Shown here in pieces: positions 27,915-36,780 of a DNA stretch of 64,000 nucleotides; the first letter of the stretch is position 1; each line of letters starts with the position of its first letter. The notes beneath the pieces were generated by a model. It was not told the DNA's origin and did no database searches. It saw only the letters and a program-made list of their open reading frames with translations. The stretch is from NCBI GenBank assembly GCA_934464615.1, contig CAKSKA010000002.1, forward strand, positions 62,001 to 126,000. Reading direction: 5' to 3'. Origin of the DNA: an uncultured Eubacteriales bacterium. GTDB lineage: Bacteria; Bacillota; Clostridia; Oscillospirales; Acutalibacteraceae. Both the position numbers and the translations under genes were made by a program.

Positions 27915-27961
27915 GCATATCCCACAGTAAAAATAAAGTATTTTATCGCTTTTTCCACAAA

Positions 27962-27995
27962 AAAATAACAGGATTACGGCATATACCGTAACCCC
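27962..27995 (-). terminator. Terminator of the envelope operon (after GtrA)
   Basis: On the minus strand the dyad GGTTACGG/CCGTAATCC is followed by TGTTATTTTTTT, downstream of the GtrA stop codon. Confidence 0.8.
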
Positions 27996-28010
27996 GTTTA
28001 AATATACAAA

Positions 28011-28403
28011 TTATTTTTCCAAAAACAGTTTTCGCGTTACAAAGTTAAACACCATAACTATCGCGGTTGCCGCAATTTTTGTAATCATATAATTAATGCC
28101 CATACCGTCTATGCCTATTTTCATAATAAGTTCGGTAAGGCCGAGTCCTATTACGCTGAAAATAATAAACAGTATAAAATTCCGTTTTTTGCTGTGATGC
28201 GGATTTGTTTCAAAAACAAACTTAACGCTTAATATATAATTGACAACTACCGACACGGTAAATGCAACCGCGGCGCTTAAAAACACGTTAACGTGCAAAA
28301 CTTCCTTTAAAAAACACAAAACGCCGTAATCTATCGCAAAGCAGACAACACCTGTTCCGCCGAACTTTATAAGCTGAAGTATCAATTTTTTCATATTTTC
28401 CAT
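28011..28403 (-). CDS. GtrA-family membrane protein
   Basis: A 130-residue four-helix protein of the GtrA family, often involved in moving lipid-linked sugars or supplying them to surface-modifying glycosyltransferases. Hallmarks are LIKFGGTGVVCFAIDYGV at the N terminus and VNYILSVKFVFE in the middle. The ATG at 28403 follows GAGGAAG; the longer frame from 28421 lacks a good RBS. It is last in an operon with a PAP2 phosphatase and a GT2-GtrA-NAGPA fusion, which itself contains a second GtrA-like domain. Confidence 0.88.
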   Translation of the reverse strand: MENMKKLILQLIKFGGTGVVCFAIDYGVLCFLKEVLHVNVFLSAAVAFTVSVVVNYILSVKFVFETNPHHSKKRNFILFIIFSVIGLGLTELIMKIGIDGMGINYMITKIAATAIVMVFNFVTRKLFLEK

Positions 28404-28424
28404 AATTCTTCCTCTGGGCAATTA

Positions 28425-28976
28425 TTATTCTGTTTTTATTGTTTTGTCAAATCCGTACTTTCGGTACACTTTTTTTACCGTAAAGACCGATAGCAGACCG
28501 AGCGCCGTACCCAACAGCGCGCCCGCCAAAACGTCGGTGGGGTAGTGCATAAACAGGTACATACGCGAAAGCATCATTAAAAACGCCAAAACCAAAAACG
28601 GTATACCGAAGCGCTTATCGTAATACATCATCGGTACCGCCACTTCAAACGCGGCAAGCGTATGTCCTGACGGGAACGAAAAATCCTCAAGCCGTTTAAT
28701 TATAAGTTCAATTTCGCCGTCAAACACAAATGGGCGCACACGTCCGCACAGAGGTTTTAATATAATATTTGCAATAATCAATCCCATAAGCAGCGCGCCG
28801 CCGCAGGAAATTCCCATTTTCCGTGTTTTAGGGATGCAAATAAGCATAAGCGAAAACGCTATAAAAAACAGTCCCTTATCGCCCAGCAGCGATATCACCG
28901 TCATTGCTTTATCCATAAACTTACAGGACAGTGCGTCGTGCAATTTGTGTAAAATTTCAACTTCAAAGCCGTTCAT
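28425..28976 (-). CDS. PAP2-family membrane phosphatase
   Basis: A 183-residue membrane protein of the phosphatidic acid phosphatase type 2 superfamily. All three motifs are present: KPLCGRVRP, PSGHTLAAFE and SRMYLFMHYPTDVLAG, with the catalytic His residues. Bacterial members commonly dephosphorylate undecaprenyl pyrophosphate or lipid phosphates. Its neighbours point to lipid-carrier-linked glycan metabolism. The ATG at 28976 lies 4 bases after GTGAGGAC, and the GTG at 28988 in frame overlaps the upstream stop. Confidence 0.9.
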   Translation of the reverse strand: MNGFEVEILHKLHDALSCKFMDKAMTVISLLGDKGLFFIAFSLMLICIPKTRKMGISCGGALLMGLIIANIILKPLCGRVRPFVFDGEIELIIKRLEDFSFPSGHTLAAFEVAVPMMYYDKRFGIPFLVLAFLMMLSRMYLFMHYPTDVLAGALLGTALGLLSVFTVKKVYRKYGFDKTIKTE

Positions 28977-28984
28977 ACTTGTCC

Positions 28985-30052
28985 TCACTTTTTATCGGAT
29001 ACGCTTTGCATATCCACTATTTTGTATCCGCCGTTTTCGGCAATTACAAAAACATTTTTATCCACCGTATCCCTGAACTGCTGATTGCCCTTTTTAAGCA
29101 CCTGCGTAAATGTAACGCGGCAGGAATACAATTTATCGGAATACTTGTAATATTCCGTAACGCTTACGTCTTCAAATCCGTAGGAATCGTGGTCGATTGC
29201 GAAAATTACAAGACTTGTACGCAGGTTTTTGTAAAATGACGTTCCGCTTTTAAGGTATTTCGCAACCGCGGAAAATCCGGCGTCGTTTTGCATAAATTTA
29301 GCGTAGGTCTTTGCGCCTTCAAGCGCTGTCGCGCCTATTTTTTGACATATTCCGTCATCTATCGACTGTTCCACGCAAAATTCCCCGTCCGCGCCGGAAA
29401 CATTAAGGTCGGCGCCGTCCTGTTTTGCGGTAACCGTCGGCTGCGCCAGCAGGTTTTCAATTTGTGCGGTCTGCTTTTTAACGGCGGAGGACATATCAAA
29501 AATATTTTTATCAATTTCCGGCACGGCGCTGTCCGTGCGCGCGTCGTCCGCAAGCAAAATGCCGTTTATATAAACCTGCGCGTTGCTCGGCATTGAAATC
29601 TTAACGCTTTTATACAGGGAGTTATCAAGCGCGCAGGAAACTGCCGTATAACCCCTGTTGCCGAGCGCTTTTTTGCGCGTATCGCGCTTTAAATAAACCG
29701 TGGCTATTTTTTTATCTCCCGATTTTACCGAAAAAGCCGCATCGCAGTCCGTGTCCTTTGCCGACGCGGTGGAAACCGTAATTTCGCCCTGCGCCGCACT
29801 GCTTTTAAGCGTTTCCTTTAAAATATCACGGTTTTCATACGGGCTTATTTTCATACCGCAGTTTTCAATTAAATAATCGGCATCTCCCGCGGCAATATAT
29901 TTTTGTGCAATTTTAAGCGCGGTATTCGCCGGCATACTGTTTTCGTATTCCCTAAGCCAGAAAAACAGCACCGTCAGCGCCGCTGCCAAAAAACAAACGA
30001 AGGCAATAACGCATATGCGGTAAATTTTATAAAACTTTGATTTTACTGCCAT
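28985..30052 (-). CDS. Unrecognised membrane-anchored extracytoplasmic protein
   Basis: A 355-residue protein with one N-terminal helix (about 12-33) followed by a soluble, mostly alpha/beta region facing outside. I recognise no family. A PEGA-like stretch (MPSNAQVYINGILL) near residue 155 and the C-terminal block YSCRVTFTQVLKKG suggest beta-rich, NTF2-like modules, but this is a guess. It lies four bases after the GT2-GtrA-NAGPA fusion and is followed by the PAP2 gene, so it probably belongs to the same envelope polymer pathway. Confidence 0.75.
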   Translation of the reverse strand: MAVKSKFYKIYRICVIAFVCFLAAALTVLFFWLREYENSMPANTALKIAQKYIAAGDADYLIENCGMKISPYENRDILKETLKSSAAQGEITVSTASAKDTDCDAAFSVKSGDKKIATVYLKRDTRKKALGNRGYTAVSCALDNSLYKSVKISMPSNAQVYINGILLADDARTDSAVPEIDKNIFDMSSAVKKQTAQIENLLAQPTVTAKQDGADLNVSGADGEFCVEQSIDDGICQKIGATALEGAKTYAKFMQNDAGFSAVAKYLKSGTSFYKNLRTSLVIFAIDHDSYGFEDVSVTEYYKYSDKLYSCRVTFTQVLKKGNQQFRDTVDKNVFVIAENGGYKIVDMQSVSDKK

Positions 30053-30055
30053 ATC

Positions 30056-32230
30056 CTATTCCCCCGTAACAATAAAGTAAGTCGGTATCATACGAGGTTT
30101 TGTAAAAGCCTTGTACCTGTTTACAAGTCCTTTTTGCTGATATGTATCCAACTTATCCGCAGGTATTTTGTATTTATCCGCATAACCGCTGTAATACATC
30201 ATAGCCGACGATCCGCCGTCCAGCATACCCGCGGTAACCGCGCCGTATTCCACCATTAAATCTATAACGTCGTTTTTGGTAGCGCCTACGCTTTCCGCGC
30301 TTCTGCCGTCGGTTACAAGCAATATAACCGTGCCGTCACTGCGCTGACCTATAGCAGTGCGCTGTGCGGTGCCGGTGTTGTCGTCGCTGTAGTGCAGTCT
30401 TACCTCATCGCCCTCGCTGTCTATAAGCACATTTCCCGTCTGGAAGGAAACCGCGTCACGCATACCGAGTGCCTCGGCCTCGGCTTTGGTTACGGAATTC
30501 CTGCACACAAGTTTGTTGTCGTTTGTAAATCCCATAAATGTACGGCGCAGTCCGTCGTTCCATACGGTTTTACCGAAGGAATATGTAAGTCCCATGGGTT
30601 TAGCGCCCGTGCCCATACCGCCTACGTCCAAAAACTCGCCGCCGTTTATGGCAATAAGCGCATTGTACTTATCCACAATATCAAATATGCGCATACCGTA
30701 AGTTGCACTGTCAAAATTTTCGCTTGAAACGCCCACTTTAACGCGCGATGCGTCTTTAACAAGCGCAATATATGCCTTAAATTTTGTTTTCTCGACAAAT
30801 TTTAACTGAATTCCCTCGTCCGCGCAGTCTTTCCACTCGTCTTCGTCGGTTTGCGCGCTCATATTCGACGCGTCTATTACGTCTATGCTTACGTTTTCGC
30901 TGTTTTTCATTATGGTTTCAACCTCGCTGTCGCTTAAAAACAGTGACGGTATCCATTTTGTGGCGCTTGCCTGTTTAGCCGAAAGCACAAGCATATCGCG
31001 CAAAGATTTGCTCGGTCCGTGCGTCAGCATAATGCAGACCGAAACAACCGTTACAACCAGTGCGCCAAGCACAGTGCCTATTACCAAAAACGTCCTTCCC
31101 ACAATGCTTTTTGCGCTCAGTTTTTCGCGCGGTGCAGCCTGTTTTTCCGTCTCGGCCTTTTTTCGGTCGGATTTTGCCGCTTTACCCTTGTTTGCAAAAA
31201 CAAAGGCGCGCTGCAAATTATAACTTACAAAAAACAGTATTGTGTCTACAATAATTTTAATCAGTGTACTGCCTGCCGGACTGCTTGAAAGCATACCGGC
31301 AATGCCCGAAACGGCAAAGGCGGATATAAGCATCTGCGGAATTGCCACAGCGTAATACCGCGCAAGCGTAACGCTTTGTTTGCCTGTAGACTCAAACACA
31401 CGTTTGCGGTTTATGTTGTAATTTAAGTAGGATGACACCGCACGGGCAATAACCGTGCATAAAAGTTCGCTTGCGTGCCCCATAAACCTGCGGAATACAA
31501 AATTTAAGACCGAGAAAAGTATAAGGTCCGCCGCACAGGAAATAAGCGAACTTGCCGCATATTTAAGTATAAAGGAATACACACGCAATGAATCCTTTAT
31601 GGGATGAAAATGCGAAGTGGCGTTTTCGTCTATATAAACCGTGCTTATTTTTACCTCCGCCAGATTATATCCTTCGGATTTGGCTTTAAGCAGCATATTT
31701 GTTTCATATTCGAATCTTTCGCCGTTTATTTTAAGCATAAACGGTATCATATCCGTACAAAAAGCGCGCAGTCCCGTTTGGGTATCGCTTATTTTAATAC
31801 CGCACAGCGACCTGAACGCAAAGCAGGTACAGCGGTTGCCGAAACGGCTCCGCGCCGGTACGTCCTTGCCCGAAAAATCCCTGCAGCCGAGTACCAGCGT
31901 ATTTTCCTTTACCGCTTCCACACAGTTAAGCACATCCTGCGGCAAATGCTGTCCGTCGCCGTCAACGGTTACAATTTTTTGCGCGTCGGGGCAGTAATCC
32001 CTTATATATGCAAAAGCCGTTTTAAGTGCCGAGCCTTTACCGCGGTTGTATCCGTGGTGCAAAACGGTTATATACTCGTTATCTTTCGGGAAATATCCCT
32101 TGTGCGCGTCGTCGCTGCCGTCATCCACCAAAACAAAACGGCAAAATCCCACGGCGGCGAGTCCCTCGACGGTTTTTTGTAATTTCACATCGGGATTAAG
32201 CGACGGAATTACAACGTATACCTTATCCAA
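30056..32230 (-). CDS. Fusion: family 2 glycosyltransferase - GtrA - phosphodiester glycosidase (NAGPA)
   Basis: A protein of about 724 residues with three parts. Residues 1-215 form a DPM1-like GT2 transferase (VVIPSLNPD, VLVDDGSDD, NRGKGSALKTAF and the DxD-type TVDGDGQH). Residues 230-350 are four hydrophobic helices resembling GtrA (RRFMGHASELLCTV, YLNYNINRKRVFES). After a Lys-rich linker and another helix near 385-405 comes an extracytoplasmic NAGPA/DUF2233 domain ending VTAGMLDGGSSAMMYYSG. It thus joins synthesis of a lipid-linked sugar, its handling in the membrane and a hydrolase acting on sugar phosphodiesters outside. The start is a TTG at 32230 five bases after GGGGTGG; a GTG at 32239 is the alternative. 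Confidence 0.85.
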   Translation of the reverse strand: MDKVYVVIPSLNPDVKLQKTVEGLAAVGFCRFVLVDDGSDDAHKGYFPKDNEYITVLHHGYNRGKGSALKTAFAYIRDYCPDAQKIVTVDGDGQHLPQDVLNCVEAVKENTLVLGCRDFSGKDVPARSRFGNRCTCFAFRSLCGIKISDTQTGLRAFCTDMIPFMLKINGERFEYETNMLLKAKSEGYNLAEVKISTVYIDENATSHFHPIKDSLRVYSFILKYAASSLISCAADLILFSVLNFVFRRFMGHASELLCTVIARAVSSYLNYNINRKRVFESTGKQSVTLARYYAVAIPQMLISAFAVSGIAGMLSSSPAGSTLIKIIVDTILFFVSYNLQRAFVFANKGKAAKSDRKKAETEKQAAPREKLSAKSIVGRTFLVIGTVLGALVVTVVSVCIMLTHGPSKSLRDMLVLSAKQASATKWIPSLFLSDSEVETIMKNSENVSIDVIDASNMSAQTDEDEWKDCADEGIQLKFVEKTKFKAYIALVKDASRVKVGVSSENFDSATYGMRIFDIVDKYNALIAINGGEFLDVGGMGTGAKPMGLTYSFGKTVWNDGLRRTFMGFTNDNKLVCRNSVTKAEAEALGMRDAVSFQTGNVLIDSEGDEVRLHYSDDNTGTAQRTAIGQRSDGTVILLVTDGRSAESVGATKNDVIDLMVEYGAVTAGMLDGGSSAMMYYSGYADKYKIPADKLDTYQQKGLVNRYKAFTKPRMIPTYFIVTGE

Positions 32231-32257
32231 TATATCCACCCCTGAAAATGTCTTTTA

Positions 32258-33118
32258 TTATAAAAACGGCATAAAAGTTATTTTATGCATAAGCGTCTTC
32301 TGCGATCTTCCGCGCAGTTTTAATATGCCCTTTTTATCCTTGAGTTCGCCGTCAAAGTCGGCAAAATCCGGCAATCCCGCCCACGGTTCAAGGCAAACGT
32401 AGTCTTTACCGGGCAGCGACCATATAACAAAATTATCAAATCCCGGAAATTCTATTTTAACACGCCGTCCGTCGCGTATATTACGCAAAACAACCTTGCG
32501 CGACACCATATTGCGGAAAACCAGAGAATCGTCCTTCAAATAATCCTCGTACAAAGCAAGCGTCTTGGAAAAGCAGGTAATTCGGCGTGTTTTGCCGCTT
32601 ATAAGCCCGTTTTCGTCAACAACACTGTTTTCAAGGCTTTCCCTGCGGTCAAACAGCAGTTCGTAATTTTGCATACCGCCGTCGCACAAATAAGATTCGT
32701 GCGAGCCGCAGGAAAAATACATAGTTTCCTTACCCTTGTTTTTAATGTTGTATTTTACCGTTATGCTTTTTCGAAGCAGCGTGAATGTAACGGTAAACTC
32801 AAAATCAAATGGGTAAATCTTTTTTGTTTCCTCGTCCGCGGCGATTTTAAGTACCGCGCACCTTTTATTTTGCGATACAACCGTAAATTCCGCGTCTTTG
32901 GCAAAGCCGTGGGGCATACATTCATATTCCGTATCGCCTATACGGTAGCGTCCGTCGCGCAGCCTTCCGCAAAACGGAAAAAGCGTGGGTGCCGTGCGCT
33001 GCCACGACTCCTTTTCGCCCTGCCACATCTGTTCGTGTCCGCACAGTTTTATACTTTTTATTTCCGCGCCTACTTCGCTTATACGCACGTTAAGGTATTT
33101 ATTTTTAAGTTTTATCAT
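32258..33118 (-). CDS. Aldose 1-epimerase-family protein (LacX-like)
   Basis: A 286-residue beta-sandwich protein of the galactose mutarotase superfamily. Blocks such as LRDGRYRIGDTEYECMPHGFA with the conserved His and the C-terminal LEPWAGLPDF are typical of the LacX branch, whose sugar substrate is unknown. The start at 33118 fits AGGCGG with seven-base spacing; an ATG two codons upstream is only one base from it. First gene of the envelope operon. Confidence 0.85.
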   Translation of the reverse strand: MIKLKNKYLNVRISEVGAEIKSIKLCGHEQMWQGEKESWQRTAPTLFPFCGRLRDGRYRIGDTEYECMPHGFAKDAEFTVVSQNKRCAVLKIAADEETKKIYPFDFEFTVTFTLLRKSITVKYNIKNKGKETMYFSCGSHESYLCDGGMQNYELLFDRRESLENSVVDENGLISGKTRRITCFSKTLALYEDYLKDDSLVFRNMVSRKVVLRNIRDGRRVKIEFPGFDNFVIWSLPGKDYVCLEPWAGLPDFADFDGELKDKKGILKLRGRSQKTLMHKITFMPFL

Positions 33119-33161
33119 CCGCATACCGCCTACTTATTTTAAAGCATAAACCATCACTGTA

Positions 33162-33190
33162 ATTATATTACCTTGCCCGTGCTTTTGCAA
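33162..33190 (-). promoter_or_regulatory. Promoter of the envelope operon
   Basis: On the minus strand TTGCAA (33190-33185), 17 bases and TATAAT (33167-33162), about 45 bases before the start codon. Confidence 0.65.
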
Positions 33191-33225
33191 GTAACAGTTT
33201 TGTTATATGATTTTTGTTGTCGTTA

Positions 33226-33494
33226 AGCAAAGCCGACAAGTCCGAACCCGATTTTAAGGGCCGGAGCTTCGTCTTTGCATTGTTAAAATACTCGTTAATC
33301 CGTCAGGATAACTGCGTTTTTGCCTCGCACAACCAAAAATTTTCCGTCTTAAAATTCTTCGACCTGAAACGGAAAGAATTTTGAGTAGTTTTTGGTGCGG
33401 AGGAAGACGCAAGGCTGTCGCCTTGCTATGACGACAAGCCGAAAAATGCCGAAATTACTCTGTTTCAGGCAAGTTCGGACTTGTCGGCTTTGCC
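33226..33494. mobile_element. MITE-like element 1 (269 bp, TA-flanked)
   Basis: Non-coding element bounded by perfect terminal inverted repeats of about 21 bp (inner boundary GACAAGTCCGAAC at left, GTTCGGACTTGTC at right) and flanked by TA at 33224-33225 and 33495-33496. Internal dyads include GCAAGGC-TGTC-GCCTTGC at 33409-33426. It encodes no convincing protein; a 75-codon open frame inside it is judged spurious. Size, TA flanks and shared internal landmarks mark it as a relative of the element at 40322-40594. It occupies most of the 430-base gap between two operons. Confidence 0.75.
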
Positions 33495-33503
33495 TAAACA
33501 AAC

Positions 33504-33535
33504 CGGGGGCGGCAAGACACAGTCTTACCGCCCCG
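33504..33535 (-). terminator. Terminator of the Gld-like ABC operon
   Basis: A 12-bp stem (33506-33517 with 33523-33534, one mismatch or wobble) just after the DUF4340 stop codon is followed on the minus strand by a GTTTGTTT stretch. The T-run is imperfect. Confidence 0.6.
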
Positions 33536-33551
33536 AATATAAAGCATAAAT

Positions 33552-35141
33552 TTATTTGATTGACTGATTTTCGCAAACCTTTTGCGTGTTGGAAACAAGC
33601 GTGTCAACCGCAGTTCTGGTTACAAGTCCCAGTTCCGTGCAGTTTATTTCCGCCTGATACCTTTGCGCCGAATACGGACGGAAGGCAAGCACCGTATCGC
33701 CCAAATCTCCCGAATGTACAAAAGTAATTTTTACTTCCTGTGCACCGTTTGAGCCCGATTCGTACGAAATCGGATTCATTTCTATAATCGTTTGGTAGTA
33801 ACTTTTAAAGTTTGCTATATCAAGCTCCGCACCGCCGTAAAACGCCTTATAAACAGCGTTTGTGCCGTCGTCGTCGGCAGAGTACTCAAGTTGGAACGTA
33901 TAGGTCTTGCCTGCCGCTTCAACACGCAGTTCCCGAAGTCCCGAAAGATTTTCCAGTACCAAAAACGTACTGTAATAATCCGTAGCGGTTTTGTTTGTAA
34001 ATGCCGCGGCGGAACGCGCAACTTTATATATAACATCTCCGCCTTTTTCAAGCATTGCACAGTAAGTATCGTCCACTTTGCTGAAATACAACTCGGTCTG
34101 CTCTCCTTTAAGGCTTATTGTAAGCACTATATCGGGATTGTTGAGGGAGTATTTCTCAAGTTCCGCGGCATCGGGCGCAAAGGCGTATGCGCCTGCGGCG
34201 GAGAGTCCTTCCGCAAACAGATCCACCAGATCTTGACAACTGTCGTTATCGCCTATGCGCGATGTGGGCGAGGTTATTTTAAAAGCAAAATACGCGTTTA
34301 CCGCATCGTCCGGCTGCAAAACCACACGAAGCGGAGTGGGATAGTCCTTACCCGACAGCGTTATATAATCAAAATCGGTAATTGTGCCGTCGCTTGCAAA
34401 GCAGGAGTTGTTTTTAGATGTTATTTCAATTCCCGTAAATCCGTCGGTTTTGGCAAAATCGGTTGCGGTGCAGTTAAACTGTGTAACCGACGAAAGCGGA
34501 ACCACATACACGCCCTCTTCGTCGGACACACGGCAATAAACGCCCGTGTTTGCCGGCGCGGTATCGCCGAAACTTACCGTTTTTAAACTGTTTTCGGTCT
34601 TTATTTCAAGCACTGTGCCCGCGTTGTCAAATCCGTAGTCGGTATCGGCGTCGGGCTGTATTTTTTCCACTGCGGTAATTGCCGCCGCCGCATTTACTTT
34701 GGACTTGATTTTGGAAGAATCGGTATACTTTTCGTCAACACCGTCCACCGTCCATACAACTTCGGACGAGTCCGACGATTCGCTTATACGGCTGTCAAAG
34801 GATATTTCGCCGTCCTCGGTTTTGACAGACATCGACTTTATTTGCGCCGCTTCGATATTAAGCACCGAAATATCTCCGTCTTTATCTTCTTCCGCTTTTT
34901 TGGGGATAAACTTTACCGCAGCAGCCGCTGCCGCCGAAATTACCGCCACTGCCAAAAGTGCGGACAGTATTTTAACAAGCATCGGGTGCTTTAAGGTCTT
35001 TTTTTTCGGTGCGGAGTCGGCAAAATGGGCAGGATCGTCAAAAATTGAAAATTCCGTTTTTTCGTTTACGGTTTCCTTTTCGCCGTCAACAGTACCGTTT
35101 TCGCGCGGATTTTGCTCCGCATTATCCGGCTGTATGCTCAT
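33552..35141 (-). CDS. DUF4340-domain membrane-anchored protein
   Basis: A 529-residue protein with an acidic cytoplasmic N terminus (about 50 residues), one transmembrane helix (about 55-80) and an extracytoplasmic DUF4340 region built of repeated modules (VWTVDGVDEKYTDSSKI, KTVSFGDTAPANTGVYC, DIVLTISLKG, KTYTFQLEYSADDD). Such proteins are encoded with Gld-type ABC transporters in many phyla; their role is unknown. It overlaps the GldG-like gene by 4 bases (ATGA) and is last in the operon. Confidence 0.88.
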   Translation of the reverse strand: MSIQPDNAEQNPRENGTVDGEKETVNEKTEFSIFDDPAHFADSAPKKKTLKHPMLVKILSALLAVAVISAAAAAAVKFIPKKAEEDKDGDISVLNIEAAQIKSMSVKTEDGEISFDSRISESSDSSEVVWTVDGVDEKYTDSSKIKSKVNAAAAITAVEKIQPDADTDYGFDNAGTVLEIKTENSLKTVSFGDTAPANTGVYCRVSDEEGVYVVPLSSVTQFNCTATDFAKTDGFTGIEITSKNNSCFASDGTITDFDYITLSGKDYPTPLRVVLQPDDAVNAYFAFKITSPTSRIGDNDSCQDLVDLFAEGLSAAGAYAFAPDAAELEKYSLNNPDIVLTISLKGEQTELYFSKVDDTYCAMLEKGGDVIYKVARSAAAFTNKTATDYYSTFLVLENLSGLRELRVEAAGKTYTFQLEYSADDDGTNAVYKAFYGGAELDIANFKSYYQTIIEMNPISYESGSNGAQEVKITFVHSGDLGDTVLAFRPYSAQRYQAEINCTELGLVTRTAVDTLVSNTQKVCENQSIK

Positions 35142-36766
35142 CTTCTTTTCCTCCGTGCAAATATTACTATGCCTGCCGCAAGTATTGCCGCCGGAACTAT
35201 ACCTATAAATATAATGTTTACCGCCAAGGATTTAGATGCGTTTACTTCGTCCGCAAAACTTTCGTCGGTAATGGTCTTTGCCACAAAGGTAATTGCGGAA
35301 TCCGTACCCATGCCCGATACATACATAGCCGTATCAAGTGCGGCGTCCATATTCAGCAAATTTGAATACTGCGCCCAAGCGGAATAAACAAATTCGTAGC
35401 TTGAGAATGCCGCAACATAACTGTAATGCGGTTCGTTTTCAACAATTTCGGTTTCCCTTGTAACCAAAAGATTGGCATAAGACTTTGTCTGAGCGTTTTT
35501 AGACGGTTCCCAGTCATCGTCCGCGCCGTCGGGCATAACCGTTACGGTGTCGTTTGTGCTGATTACGGTATACGGTGTTCTTGAACCGAAGCTCTCGTAA
35601 GCCGCACTCATAGGTCTGTTGTCGCCTATAATACAGCCACCGGAAGTATCGCTGAGTACGTCCTCGGTAATATCGCTTTTCGAAGGATAACCGGTAGTGG
35701 TTGCCGGATCGCCGTTCGGTTTTTTAGATGTCGGCGCACGGTAACTTTTATCGGTCTGATACAGCGTTCCCGATTCGTAAGAAATTCCCCATTCCTGCAA
35801 AAACTCCAGCAAATTGGGAATATTGTTAACGGTTTTCCCCGGTATAAATATAAGGGATTTTCCTTTTTGTCCGCCGTTGTCAAGCCATGTGTTAAGCACG
35901 GTTATTTCCTCAGGCAGAAAATCGGTACTCGGGCATACTATGGCAACGGTGTCTATATCCGAACTGATGCTTGATATAAACGCGTCGTCTATAGTGGAAA
36001 TATCAAAACCGTTCATATGCAGGGTTTCGGAATAATACTGTTCGAACACGCTTGCGGTTGAATGTGCGGAAAGCAGTGCAAGGCTTTTTGTTTTGCCGCT
36101 TAAAAGCACGTTTATTGCGCTTGAAACCGCCGTTTCAAAATTATTTCCGTCAACGGTATAGTTGGAATATCCCTGCGCGGCATATCCCGTGGAATCGGAA
36201 TAAGTGTATATATCGGTAAATGTAACAAGGCGGTTTTTGGTTTCGCCGGTGTCGGATGTAACCGACACTATTATATCGCCGTAAAACATACTCGGAAATT
36301 CCTCCGCATATGTTTTAGCCGCGGCAGATGTGTAATCGGTAAACTTTACCTCAATGTTTTTATTTGCCTCGCTGTAGCCGTCAATAAGGTTAAGCGTTTG
36401 GGAATAAAAGTCGCTGTTATCCGCAATATTGTAGTACTGCACCGCATACTGTGCCAGACTTGAAGCATAACTGTCGCGGTTTGCAAGCACGGTAAGCGTA
36501 ACCTTTTTGTCAATTCCCTTTAAAAAGGTCTTGTTTTCTTCGCTTATGGAGTTTTGTCCGCCCGACGACATATCAAACTTGCCTATGCCTCTGTCCTCAA
36601 GCACGCCCATAAGCAAATTAAGCACTATAACCGCCGCCAATACTATGGCGGTTACGGCGGTTGAAAATCCGCCGTATTTCAGTAAAAAACTGTTTTTAAC
36701 TTTTTTGGGACGGGTAACGGCTTGTGCCGATTTTTCTTCGCCGTTTTTCTTTTTAAACAAATTCAT
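35138..36766 (-). CDS. GldG-like ABC transporter auxiliary protein
   Basis: A 542-residue protein with an N-terminal helix (about 28-52), a large extracytoplasmic domain of the GldG/ABC-type uncharacterised family (SEENKTFLKGIDKKVTLTVL, ALLSAHSTASVFEQYYSET, VAIVCPSTDFLPEEITVL, in short blocks) and a C-terminal helix followed by ARRKRR. It probably works with the adjacent permease and ATPase. In Bacteroidetes GldAFG is required for gliding, but homologues in Clostridia have no gliding role, so transport or envelope stress is more likely. Confidence 0.85.
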   Translation of the reverse strand: MNLFKKKNGEEKSAQAVTRPKKVKNSFLLKYGGFSTAVTAIVLAAVIVLNLLMGVLEDRGIGKFDMSSGGQNSISEENKTFLKGIDKKVTLTVLANRDSYASSLAQYAVQYYNIADNSDFYSQTLNLIDGYSEANKNIEVKFTDYTSAAAKTYAEEFPSMFYGDIIVSVTSDTGETKNRLVTFTDIYTYSDSTGYAAQGYSNYTVDGNNFETAVSSAINVLLSGKTKSLALLSAHSTASVFEQYYSETLHMNGFDISTIDDAFISSISSDIDTVAIVCPSTDFLPEEITVLNTWLDNGGQKGKSLIFIPGKTVNNIPNLLEFLQEWGISYESGTLYQTDKSYRAPTSKKPNGDPATTTGYPSKSDITEDVLSDTSGGCIIGDNRPMSAAYESFGSRTPYTVISTNDTVTVMPDGADDDWEPSKNAQTKSYANLLVTRETEIVENEPHYSYVAAFSSYEFVYSAWAQYSNLLNMDAALDTAMYVSGMGTDSAITFVAKTITDESFADEVNASKSLAVNIIFIGIVPAAILAAGIVIFARRKRR

Positions 36767-36780
36767 TCTTTACCCCTCCT

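Noticed and set aside
33349..33576. 75-codon open frame on the minus strand inside MITE element 1
   Set aside because: It runs through the inverted repeat of the element and the terminator of the next operon, has no RBS and no recognisable family. It is a by-product of repeat sequence.
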